Part shown: positions 20,528 to 25,929 of the stretch, piece by piece | How the letters are laid out: the number at the start of each line of letters is the position of its first letter | Position numbering within the stretch: position 1 is the stretch's first letter | Notes under the pieces: model-generated | What the model saw: the letters and a program-made list of their open reading frames with translations, nothing else | Told to the model about the DNA's origin: nothing | Database searches by the model: none | Assembly: GCA_016199405.1 (NCBI GenBank) | Contig: JACQGS010000207.1 | Coordinates: 1-25,929, forward strand | Source of the DNA: Chloroflexota bacterium | Lineage (GTDB): Bacteria > Chloroflexota > Anaerolineae > UBA4142 | DNA length: 25,929 nt | Reading direction: 5' to 3' | Program-made: the position numbers and the translations under genes

Positions 20528-21277
20528 TTAGGGGTGAGGTCTTTCTCCAAATATCGCGCGGCCAATCCGAACCATCGTCGCGCCTTCCGCGATGGCGACT
20601 TCAAAGTCGTCGGTCATGCCCATCGAGAGATGCTGCCACGCGCGCTCTGGAAATTGTGCGCGCAGTTCATCGCGCAATAAACGCAACGCGCGGAAATGCG
20701 GACGTGTGGCGTTTGGATCGGAGACGATTGGCGCGATGGTCATTAGCCCTTGCAGATCGAGATGCCGCAATGCCAGCATCTCGCGCACTGCCGCAAAAAA
20801 TTCGATGCGTGCCGCCAGCGCGAACCCAAACTTGCTCGGCTCGCCCGAAACATTCACTTCGATCAAGACCGGCACGCGCTTGCCGATTGCCGCCGCGCGC
20901 ACGTCGAGTTTCTGCGCGAGTGAAAGGCTGTCTATCGAATGGATGATATTGAAAAGTTCCGCCGCCTCTTTGGCTTTGCGGCTTTGCAAATGTCCCACCA
21001 AATGCCAAACAATCTCCGCCTTTGGGTTTTGGGATTTGATTCTTGGGATTTTCTCTCCCGCTTCTTCCACGCGGTTCTCACCGAAATGCCGCATGCCCAA
21101 TTCATACGCGGCGAGAACCATCTCCGCCGGGAAAGTTTTGCTGACCGCGACGAGCGTGATCTCGTTCGGATCGCGCTGTGCCGCCTCAGCAGCGCGTACA
21201 ATGCGTTGTTGAACTGCGCGCAAATTCTTTTCGAGATGGGTAACGGGTAATTGGGAATTCACGTTAGTGACTTGCAA
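20528..21277 (-). CDS. PLP-binding homeostasis protein (YggS/PROSC family)
   Basis: This pyridoxal 5'-phosphate carrier protein of the alanine-racemase-like fold keeps PLP and amino-acid pools balanced. The product is up to 249 residues. ITLVAVSKTFPAEMV carries the PLP lysine (Lys47). HFGENRVEEAGEKIP, WHLVGHLQSRKAKEAAELFNIIHSIDS, LIEVNVSGEPSKFGF and LSMGMTDDFEVAIAEGATMVRIGRAIFG follow, all family signatures. The start is uncertain: TTG 21277 is the outermost, GTG 21262 is also possible, and neither has a clear Shine-Dalgarno. The first ~14 residues derive from repeat-like DNA and are probably not conserved. It is followed by yggT. Confidence 0.93.
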   Translation of the reverse strand: MQVTNVNSQLPVTHLEKNLRAVQQRIVRAAEAAQRDPNEITLVAVSKTFPAEMVLAAYELGMRHFGENRVEEAGEKIPRIKSQNPKAEIVWHLVGHLQSRKAKEAAELFNIIHSIDSLSLAQKLDVRAAAIGKRVPVLIEVNVSGEPSKFGFALAARIEFFAAVREMLALRHLDLQGLMTIAPIVSDPNATRPHFRALRLLRDELRAQFPERAWQHLSMGMTDDFEVAIAEGATMVRIGRAIFGERPHP

Positions 21278-21295
21278 CCTGTAACCTGTGACTTT

Positions 21296-22075
21296 TTACG
21301 CCAACGCGATCACCGCGCCGAAGCGGCCCGTCTGTCCGTTCTCGCCACGGTGCGAATAGAAATCATCGGTGCGATCGGACGTGCAAAGCCGCGCGATTTC
21401 GACTTGCTCGATTCCCAGTTCACGTAATTGTTGCGCGTTTGCTTCCCACAAATCGAAATGAACTGCGCTGCTCGGCTGAGCGATGAGGACGCCATCGCTT
21501 GGAAACGCAGCGCGCGCCCGCTGGATCACCTCGCCGCCAACGCGATAACAGCACGGTCCAATCGAAGGTCCGACGCACGCAATTAAATCACGCGGCTGCG
21601 ATCCGAAATGCTGCATCATCGCGCGCACTGTCCGCGTTGCAATTTTCGCGACGGTGCCGCGCCAACCGGCATGCGCGATGCCAATCGCCGGCGTTTGCGG
21701 ATCGAAAAACAAAATCGGTACGCAGTCCGCGTACCGGAGAACGAGCGGGATGCCGGCGTGGCGCGTGATCAGCGCATCAGTGTCGGGAATGATCGTGCCG
21801 CGCTGATCGCGTTCAATGATCGCGACCTGGTCGGCTTGGGCTTGGCTCGCGGTTACCGCCGCGTCGCGTTTCAGATTCAACGCGCCGAGCCAGCGATCCA
21901 GATTCTCCGCGACATTTTCCGGCGCGTCGCCCACGCTTTTGCCCAAGTTCAGCGAAGCAAACGGCGCCGGGCTGACGCCGCCGTGCCGCGTTGAAATCGC
22001 GTGAATGATGTTGGCGGAATGGTTCAGCGAATCGAATGAATAATACTTGACTGCGTTTTGAATGTGCGGTTGCAT
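21296..22075 (-). CDS. pgeF: Polyphenol oxidase/laccase-domain protein (YfiH/PgeF family)
   Basis: Members of this family act as purine nucleoside phosphorylase/adenosine deaminase and as a peptidoglycan-editing factor. The 259-residue product has STRHGGVSPAPFASLNLG (28-45), LRYADCVPILFFD (Cys118) and IGIAHAGWRGTVAKI (His135). CVGPSIGPCCYRVG and SHRGENGQTGRFGAVI follow; all are conserved. One expected metal ligand is not: the usual Q-V-H-G motif is QAQAD here (78-82), so the first zinc-binding His is replaced by Gln80. It starts a minus-strand cluster with yggS, yggT and the HAD gene, and has its own near-leaderless promoter. Confidence 0.88.
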   Translation of the reverse strand: MQPHIQNAVKYYSFDSLNHSANIIHAISTRHGGVSPAPFASLNLGKSVGDAPENVAENLDRWLGALNLKRDAAVTASQAQADQVAIIERDQRGTIIPDTDALITRHAGIPLVLRYADCVPILFFDPQTPAIGIAHAGWRGTVAKIATRTVRAMMQHFGSQPRDLIACVGPSIGPCCYRVGGEVIQRARAAFPSDGVLIAQPSSAVHFDLWEANAQQLRELGIEQVEIARLCTSDRTDDFYSHRGENGQTGRFGAVIALA

Positions 22076-22088
22076 TGAATCGAGCGCG

Positions 22089-22096
22089 ATTATACC
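22089..22096 (-). promoter_or_regulatory. Extended -10 promoter of pgeF
   Basis: On the minus strand, TGG precedes a perfect TATAAT (complement of 22089-22094), 13 bases from the pgeF ATG. No good -35 box is present, which the extended -10 could offset. The leader would be only about seven bases, so the message would be nearly leaderless. Confidence 0.55.
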
Positions 22097-22169
22097 ATAG
22101 AAGATAAATGCGCGCGCAAACGATTTTTACAACCGATCGCCATGTGTCATTTTCAATTCCGCATTCTGC

Positions 22170-22207
22170 AAAAACAACAAAGGGCTCGCAGATTTCTCTG
22201 GGAGCCT
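22170..22207 (-). terminator. Probable terminator of the lexA operon
   Basis: On the minus strand AAGGCTC pairs with GAGCCCTT (one bulged base), followed by the T-rich tract TGTTGTTTTTG (complement of about 22170-22181). It lies about 100 bases after the DUF6504-like gene and before the pgeF promoter. Confidence 0.5.
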
Positions 22208-22237
22208 TCTCTGTTCAGAACGCGCAAGACAATACCG

Positions 22238-22290
22238 AGTAGCATAGCCCCTTGTGGGCGTTATTCAAGACGCGCACAAGGCGCTGTGCT
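22238..22290. repeat. Large imperfect inverted repeat
   Basis: Two arms of about 23 bases, starting GTAGCATAGC at one end and ending GCTGTGCTAC at the other, are complementary with about three mismatches around a short TATTCAAG loop. It is intergenic between the last gene of the lexA operon and the terminator-like hairpin. It looks like another dispersed palindrome. Confidence 0.65.
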
Positions 22291-22306
22291 ACTTTTAGAC
22301 GCCTTC

Positions 22307-22558
22307 TTACACCGCTAGCGATTTCAGATGCCACGTATTCGCGCGGACATCTTGGTATAAATCGAATAGCCCTTCGCGGCAACGAACCCGGAAGCAGAGC
22401 CGCGGCGTTTGCTTTGCCAGCGTCCAGCATTGTTCGACGGCTTGGACATCGTAGCGTTGTCCGTGCCAGCGAAATGTTTTTGGAAAATAGCCGAAGCGTT
22501 TTTCTTGCATTTCGACCGATTCGGTGCGTCGCGTGCGTGTGCGTCGCAAGAGTTTCAT
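22307..22558 (-). CDS. Small conserved protein, DUF6504-like
   Basis: This 83-residue protein has a basic N-terminus (MKLLRRTRTRRTES), then KRFGYFPKTFRWHGQRYDVQAVEQCWTLAKQTPRLCFRVRCREGLFDLYQDVRANTWHLKSL. The P-FRW-G-RY-V---E-C/SW ... YRVR---G--Y-LY-D---W-L pattern resembles DUF6504, a small beta-rich family often encoded with DNA-repair or polymerase genes. It starts one base after the stop of the membrane protein and is the last gene of the lexA-led operon, which fits a DNA-damage context. Family assignment is by eye. Confidence 0.6.
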   Translation of the reverse strand: MKLLRRTRTRRTESVEMQEKRFGYFPKTFRWHGQRYDVQAVEQCWTLAKQTPRLCFRVRCREGLFDLYQDVRANTWHLKSLAV

Positions 22559-22559
22559 T

Positions 22560-22964
22560 TTACTCTTCTCCTATGATTTTGAAATCGCGCGTTGGGTACG
22601 CGCCGTCGTTCAATTGCGGCGGCAGAAAATAGGGCGTGTTCGTAAACGCGTTGGGCGCGGCTTGCGGCGGCGCGACAAAAATCACCGGCGGTTGCCGATA
22701 AGGATTGGGATACGCCGCGGGTTCTTCGCGTTGAACGTTGCCGCGTCCCCAGTTGCGATTCATCGCGATAATCAGCGCGACACATGCCGGGATGCTCGCG
22801 CTGATGCCGCACAACGCGCCGACGAGCACCGCCATCGAATCATTCGACAACCGATTGCCCACGACGACAGCCAGCGTGACCGCGAACGCGATGCCGATCA
22901 GAAGCAAACTCTTGGGCACTCCCGACGGCGCGGCGCGCTCATTTGATTCGGCGTAATATTCCAC
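22560..22964 (-). CDS. Hypothetical membrane protein with proline-rich tail
   Basis: This protein of about 134 residues (from GTG 22964) has a short polar N-terminus and two hydrophobic helices (about 18-36, VPKSLLLIGIAFAVTLAVVVG, and about 42-67, SMAVLVGALCGISASIPACVALIIAM). A cytoplasmic-looking tail of about 65 residues rich in Pro, Asn, Gln and Tyr follows (AYPNPYRQPPVIFVAPPQAAPN). No family is recognised. GTG 22964 has AGGGAGG upstream; ATG 22991 has none and would lengthen the overlap with the FtsK-like gene. It overlaps that gene by 26 bases and could be its membrane partner, since the ATPase lacks its own membrane domain. Confidence 0.65.
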   Translation of the reverse strand: MEYYAESNERAAPSGVPKSLLLIGIAFAVTLAVVVGNRLSNDSMAVLVGALCGISASIPACVALIIAMNRNWGRGNVQREEPAAYPNPYRQPPVIFVAPPQAAPNAFTNTPYFLPPQLNDGAYPTRDFKIIGEE

Positions 22965-24021
22965 TCCACCCTCCCTGAATCGCTGAGGCATTTGCGCCAG
23001 CGCGTGCGCGGATCAACTGCTCGATCTCCGGCGCGCGAACCTGCGCGGCTTGAAAACGAATCGTCTGTCCGCCGGCGATGAGCAGAAAATCGCCGCGCCC
23101 GGCTAATTTTTCCGCGCCCGATCCGGAAATCCCGGCGGCGACGCGCGCATCCTCCGCGCTCGCCACGCGCCCGACGATTCGCACCGGAAAATTCGCTTTC
23201 ATCAACGAGCCGACCGCGCGCACGGTCGGCTTTTGCGTGCATGCGATTAGCGAAATGCCGGCGCCGCGTCCACGCTGGATGAGCCGTGTCAGCAATCCTT
23301 CAACCGCCGCGCCGCCGGTTTGCAACGCGTCCGCGAGTTCGTCAATGACGACGATGATGCGCGGGCGCGTAATCTGATCGCGATCGCGGCGCTCCATTTC
23401 CGCGACGAGATAAGCCAAGCGAACTTGCATTTCATCCGGATTGTCAATGATGTTGAAAAGTAAATGCGGCATCTCGGCAAAGAGCGCCAAGCCATGATAT
23501 TTCGGATCGAATAACGCGAGTTGCAGATCGCGCGGCTTTTGATGCAACACCATGGATGCGAGCATCGTGCGCGTGAGTTCGGTCTTGCCGCTACCGGTCG
23601 TTCCGGCGATCAAGCAATGCGCGACATCCGGCGACGCGAGCCGGAGCAACAGCGGCACGCCTTCCGCGTCCAATCCTAAGATCGTGGTGCCCGGTTGTGC
23701 GAGCGCGTGCCGCAGCGCCTCGTCCGCCCCGAGCCGCGTTTTCAAATCCGTTAGCCACACCTGTTTGGAATCGGCGCGTTCGATCTCAACCGACAAGGTG
23801 CCTTGATTGCGCGTAACGCGCGCGTTGGAAACTCCGAGCGCCAACGCAATTTCATCCGTCAGTGACTCGATCTTCGCCAGTTTCGTGTTGGTCGCCGGCG
23901 AAATATGAAACTGAACCGTGCGCGCGGTCATACGTCCTCCCCACACGCGCACGGGCGCTTTGTGCGCGGCAAAGACCATTTCGATTTTGTCGGCTTGGAA
24001 GTTGAGAATCTTTCTTTCCAT
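22939..24021 (-). CDS. FtsK/SpoIIIE domain ATPase without membrane domain
   Basis: This 360-residue protein contains an FtsK/SpoIIIE-type motor. Residues 1-130 are a soluble N-terminal domain (VQFHISPATNTKLAKIESLTDEIALALG..., like the alpha subdomain of FtsK). Walker A is GTTGSGKT (140-147), Walker B IIVVIDELAD (222-231). FDPKYHGLALF, LIQRGRGAGISLIACTQKPT, and NFPVRIVGRVASAEDARVAAGISGSGAEKLAGRGDFLL are typical. It lacks the four-helix N-terminal membrane region of chromosomal FtsK, and no gamma DNA-reading domain follows, so it is shorter and closer in design to coupling or mobile-element translocases. It is co-transcribed with lexA and precedes a small membrane protein. Confidence 0.9.
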   Translation of the reverse strand: MERKILNFQADKIEMVFAAHKAPVRVWGGRMTARTVQFHISPATNTKLAKIESLTDEIALALGVSNARVTRNQGTLSVEIERADSKQVWLTDLKTRLGADEALRHALAQPGTTILGLDAEGVPLLLRLASPDVAHCLIAGTTGSGKTELTRTMLASMVLHQKPRDLQLALFDPKYHGLALFAEMPHLLFNIIDNPDEMQVRLAYLVAEMERRDRDQITRPRIIVVIDELADALQTGGAAVEGLLTRLIQRGRGAGISLIACTQKPTVRAVGSLMKANFPVRIVGRVASAEDARVAAGISGSGAEKLAGRGDFLLIAGGQTIRFQAAQVRAPEIEQLIRARAGANASAIQGGWSGILRRIK

Positions 24022-24045
24022 CTCTCAATCGCTTAATCCCTTCCT

Positions 24046-24663
24046 CTAGTCCGTCCAGCCAACGCGTTTTTCTTCGCCGCGCGCCGGCAGCGCGATGCGC
24101 CCCGTGCCGGCCGCAATGGGCATTACGATATCTCTTACCGAGTTTTCTGCCGGGTTGCCCGGTTTTTGTTTCGTAAGCCACTCCTGCAATTGATTCAGTT
24201 TCTGCGCGACGATGCTCTTGCGCGGTTCTTCTTCCTTCGCCGGCATCGCCGCTACAACCGTAACCGGCTGCCGGCGTTCAACGATGATTGGCGCGCGCGC
24301 AGGTTTGATTTGCGGCGCGACCGGAATCGCGTTTGGAATGATCAGCGCTTGGCGTAAGGGGCAGCCGGCGCAATCGCGCGGCGACGTAATCGGAATGACT
24401 TTGGCGGAACACGCCGCGCGTTCCAATGCAATCGAGGGCTCCACATCGTCCCAAATTTCGGTCCTGCCATTGCCAAAGCGGACGGTAATCGGCAGCCGCG
24501 CGCGATGATCGAGCGTGGCGCGTAAATGCGCGCAATTGATCGCGCTGATCGGGCACGCGCGGCAAATATTCGGCGAAACTTCGCGCTCGCCGGTTTTTAT
24601 TTTGTCGCACAGGATGCGACCTTCGTTATCCACTTGGCGAAAAGGGCAGGGCTTGAGATTCAC
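24046..24663 (-). CDS. Cysteine-rich protein of unknown function in the lexA operon
   Basis: This 205-residue protein belongs to no family I can name. The first ~105 residues hold eight cysteines: Cys6, Cys19, Cys34, Cys37, Cys44, Cys85, Cys98, Cys101. The spacing (ICRACPISAINC and CAGC) is suitable for a zinc site or an iron-sulfur cluster. Two SPxxC-type repeats (SPNICRACPI and SPRDCAGCPL) suggest an internal duplication. Residues 110-205 are proline/lysine-rich and probably disordered, with one helical stretch (RKSIVAQKLNQLQEWLTK). The start is GTG 24663, 14 bases after lexA, and the gene is followed after 24 bases by the FtsK-like gene, so a DNA-damage-related job is inferred. Confidence 0.7.
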   Translation of the reverse strand: MNLKPCPFRQVDNEGRILCDKIKTGEREVSPNICRACPISAINCAHLRATLDHRARLPITVRFGNGRTEIWDDVEPSIALERAACSAKVIPITSPRDCAGCPLRQALIIPNAIPVAPQIKPARAPIIVERRQPVTVVAAMPAKEEEPRKSIVAQKLNQLQEWLTKQKPGNPAENSVRDIVMPIAAGTGRIALPARGEEKRVGWTD

Positions 24664-24677
24664 TTGATAATCCCGAA

Positions 24678-25349
24678 CTACGACGGCATGATCGCTTTAC
24701 CATTGGCTTTGCGAATGATGCACAAAACTTTGCCTTGCACCTCGACATCTTTTGCCGGATAAGGCGGCAGATGCATCATTGGATTTTCGGCTTTCAACGT
24801 CACCCAATTGCCTTTGCGGAAATATCGTTTCAATGTAATCGCTTGCTTGCTCTTGATCCACGCGGCAACGAGATCGCCGTTCTTGGCGACCGGCGTCAAT
24901 TGCATTACCACCAGATCGCCGTCATTCACCAACGCGTCGAGCATCGAATCGCCATTCACTTTTAGCATATAGACACTGAAAGAGCTTTCAGCATTCTGCG
25001 CATCCCCAACCAAATCGCGCGCGACGTCTATCCATTCGATCGGTAGCGTTTGCTCGATCACCGGGTTCAGCATCCCGGCGTGAATGACCCCGAGCAGCGG
25101 CACGCGGACGCTCGCTTGCCCGAACGGATCGCGCAATAACCGGATGCCGCGCGTGACGCCGCGATCAATCGCGATACATCTCGCCGCGCGCAATTTTTTC
25201 AAATCGCGCGCGATGTGATCTTTCGACGCAATGCCGACCGCGCGTTTAATCTCGCCGTACGTCGGCGACCGCCGCGCGTTTTCGCGTTGATACCGACCGA
25301 TAAACTTCCAGATGCGTAACTCGTCTTCACCGAGTTCTGAGATTGACAT
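24678..25349 (-). CDS. lexA: LexA-type SOS repressor
   Basis: LexA represses DNA-damage genes and self-cleaves when stimulated by RecA. The 223-residue protein has an N-terminal winged helix-turn-helix region (about 6-65, LRIWKFIGRYQRENARRSPTYGEIKRAVGIASKDHIARDLKKL). The Ala91-Gly92 cleavage site is in VIHAGML, the catalytic Ser135 in NGDSM, and the general base Lys174 in ITLKRYF. The N-domain is atypical in its sequence but of normal length. The frame is open to 25553, but ATG 25349 has AGGAG eight bases upstream and the open frame before it runs through the promoter. Two LexA-like boxes flank its own promoter, so it is autoregulated. Confidence 0.93.
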   Translation of the reverse strand: MSISELGEDELRIWKFIGRYQRENARRSPTYGEIKRAVGIASKDHIARDLKKLRAARCIAIDRGVTRGIRLLRDPFGQASVRVPLLGVIHAGMLNPVIEQTLPIEWIDVARDLVGDAQNAESSFSVYMLKVNGDSMLDALVNDGDLVVMQLTPVAKNGDLVAAWIKSKQAITLKRYFRKGNWVTLKAENPMMHLPPYPAKDVEVQGKVLCIIRKANGKAIMPS

Positions 25350-25383
25350 TCTTGCGTCTCCTCTCTTGGTAGAAGCGCCGGTC

Positions 25384-25397
25384 AGAACTAGCGTTCT
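25384..25397. promoter_or_regulatory. LexA-like operator box 1
   Basis: AGAACTAGCGTTCT is a near-perfect inverted repeat of the AGAAC-N4-GTTCT type, matching the Gram-positive-style GAAC-N4-GTTC LexA site. It lies just downstream of the -10 box of the lexA promoter, over the start site region. Confidence 0.85.
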
Positions 25398-25406
25398 ATT
25401 CTTGGG

Positions 25407-25435
25407 ATTATAACAGAACGATTGTTCTATGTCAA
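25407..25435 (-). promoter_or_regulatory. Consensus promoter of the lexA operon
   Basis: On the minus strand TTGACA (complement of 25430-25435) and TATAAT (complement of 25407-25412) are both perfect and 17 bases apart. Box 2 of the LexA operator fills the spacer, so bound repressor would exclude RNA polymerase. Expected start about 25400, roughly 50 bases before the lexA ATG. Confidence 0.9.
25415..25428. promoter_or_regulatory. LexA-like operator box 2
   Basis: AGAACGATTGTTCT has the same AGAAC-N4-GTTCT layout as box 1 and lies between the -35 and -10 hexamers. Its centre is 31 bases from the centre of box 1 (about three helical turns), so two dimers could bind on one face of the DNA. Confidence 0.88.
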
Positions 25436-25520
25436 GGGGTTGCGGAAATTTTAATCGAGAAGGGCAGAGCGGCGCGTCATCGAGCGAGGGATATTTCGGC
25501 AGCGATGATTGGTAGGGGAA

Positions 25521-25549
25521 AATAAAAAAGGCGAGACACCGGTCTCGCC
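25521..25549 (-). terminator. Intrinsic terminator of rpsT
   Basis: On the minus strand GGCGAGAC pairs with GTCTCGCC (complement of 25530-25549) around a four-base loop, followed by TTTTTTATT (complement of 25521-25529). It lies 26 bases after the rpsT stop codon. Confidence 0.92.
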
Positions 25550-25575
25550 TCAAATGGAAAAAGCAAAATACGAAT

Positions 25576-25848
25576 CTATTTGGCAGCGCGGAGCGCGTTC
25601 AATTTTTTCATCAAACGCGATTTGCGGCGCGAGGCATTATTCTTTTTCAGAATGCCTTTTTCAGCCGCTTTGTCCAGCGCGCGAATGGCTTGCTTTGTCG
25701 CTTGCTCTGCCTTTGCCGGATCGTTTGCTACGATCTGCGCGTTGGCTTGTTTGATATAGCTGCGCGTCGTGGAAATCACGACGCGATTACGCGCGCGTTG
25801 CCGCACGCTTCGCCGCGCGGCTTTTTCCGCCGATGGTATATTGCCCAA
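25576..25848 (-). CDS. rpsT: 30S ribosomal protein S20
   Basis: S20 is a helical protein that binds 16S rRNA in the small subunit. The 90-residue product starts GNIPSAEKAARRSVRQRARNRVVISTTRSYIKQAN and ends LKKNNASRRKSRLMKKLNALRAA, the characteristic S20 pattern of conserved start, basic helices and NxASRRKSRL. The start is TTG 25848 with GGAGG nine bases upstream; E. coli rpsT also starts at UUG, which keeps its translation weak and controllable. It is a single-gene unit with its own terminator. Confidence 0.95.
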   Translation of the reverse strand: MGNIPSAEKAARRSVRQRARNRVVISTTRSYIKQANAQIVANDPAKAEQATKQAIRALDKAAEKGILKKNNASRRKSRLMKKLNALRAAK

Positions 25849-25891
25849 GTTGAAAATCCTCCCACAAGATCAAATCTATTGTGCCTGCCTA

Positions 25892-25929
25892 GTGTCATTG
25901 CGAGGAGCGTAGTTTGCGACGAAGCAATC
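25892..25929. repeat. Start of a dispersed intergenic repeat at the window edge
   Basis: The last bases (GTCATTGCGAGGAGCGTAG... and CGAAGCAATC) match the start of the 'TCATTGCGAGGAGCG...GACGAAGCAATC' repeat class seen between genes in many environmental bacterial genomes. It is cut off by the window end. Confidence 0.5.

Noticed and set aside
22215..22430. Small minus-strand ORF of 71 codons
   Set aside because: It runs across the inverted repeat and overlaps the DUF6504-like gene in another frame; no protein-like pattern.
25350..25553. LexA extended to 291 residues
   Set aside because: The extension is translated from the promoter, LexA boxes and rpsT terminator; ATG 25349 has a good Shine-Dalgarno.

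Overview
The window is a bacterial chromosome segment in which almost every gene lies on the minus strand; rpmB is the only clear plus-strand gene. Four things suggest a Chloroflexota-like (Anaerolineae-like) bacterium: moderately high GC, frequent TTG/GTG starts, many dispersed palindromes, and a gene order resembling Firmicutes/Actinobacteria without matching either. No rRNA gene or species-diagnostic protein is present, so the assignment is inference.

Layout, in minus-strand transcription order from right to left. (1) 25.85-25.5 kb: rpsT with a strong terminator. (2) 25.44-22.3 kb: a lexA-led operon with a consensus promoter and two LexA-like boxes. It continues into a Cys-rich protein, an FtsK/SpoIIIE-type ATPase, a small membrane protein and a small DUF6504-like protein. 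(3) 22.1-19.3 kb: pgeF-like, yggS-like (PLP-binding), yggT, a HAD-IIA phosphatase and a YugP-type zinc peptidase. (4) 18.6-17.1 kb: rlmN with a palindrome inserted in its reading frame, translationally coupled to a hicB-hicA module. (5) 17.0-14.4 kb: an accessory stretch with two overlapping small ORFs, then three gene cassettes, each ending in an attC-like site. There is no integrase, so this looks like a small integron cassette cluster (CALIN). (6) 14.4-12.4 kb: DUF2283-rpe, the divergent rpmB, another DUF2283 gene and an Asp23-family gene. (7) 12.3-5.2 kb: fakA-like, two DegV/FakB paralogues, recG, coaD and a DivIVA/SepIVA-like coiled-coil protein. (8) 5.2-0.6 kb: a consensus promoter with a large palindromic operator drives yceD(DUF177)-rpmF-fabD-fabG, followed by a second Asp23 gene and nusB. 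(9) At the left end is a lone two-helix membrane protein.

The core genes fit a lipid/translation/division housekeeping neighbourhood. FakA plus two FakB proteins would activate exogenous fatty acids, FabD/FabG make fatty acids, and L28, L32, S20, NusB and RlmN serve ribosome production. The order rpmB / Asp23 / FakA / ... / recG / ... / fabD / fabG parallels the Bacillus subtilis rpmB-yloU-yloV-sda-recG-fapR-plsX-fabD-fabG region. Toxin-antitoxin-like small modules (BrnT-type, DUF4258/YgiT-type, HicAB) and DUF2283 proteins sit between core genes, often overlapping them by a few bases.

The most notable item is the cassette cluster at 14437-16482. All three attC-like sites share the same AAC-N5-stem...stem-N7-GTT layout on the minus strand. 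Two of the three genes have their stop codon inside the R'' box. Each cassette's R'' box is the reverse complement of the 7-base box at its own start (7/7, 6/7 and 7/7 matches).
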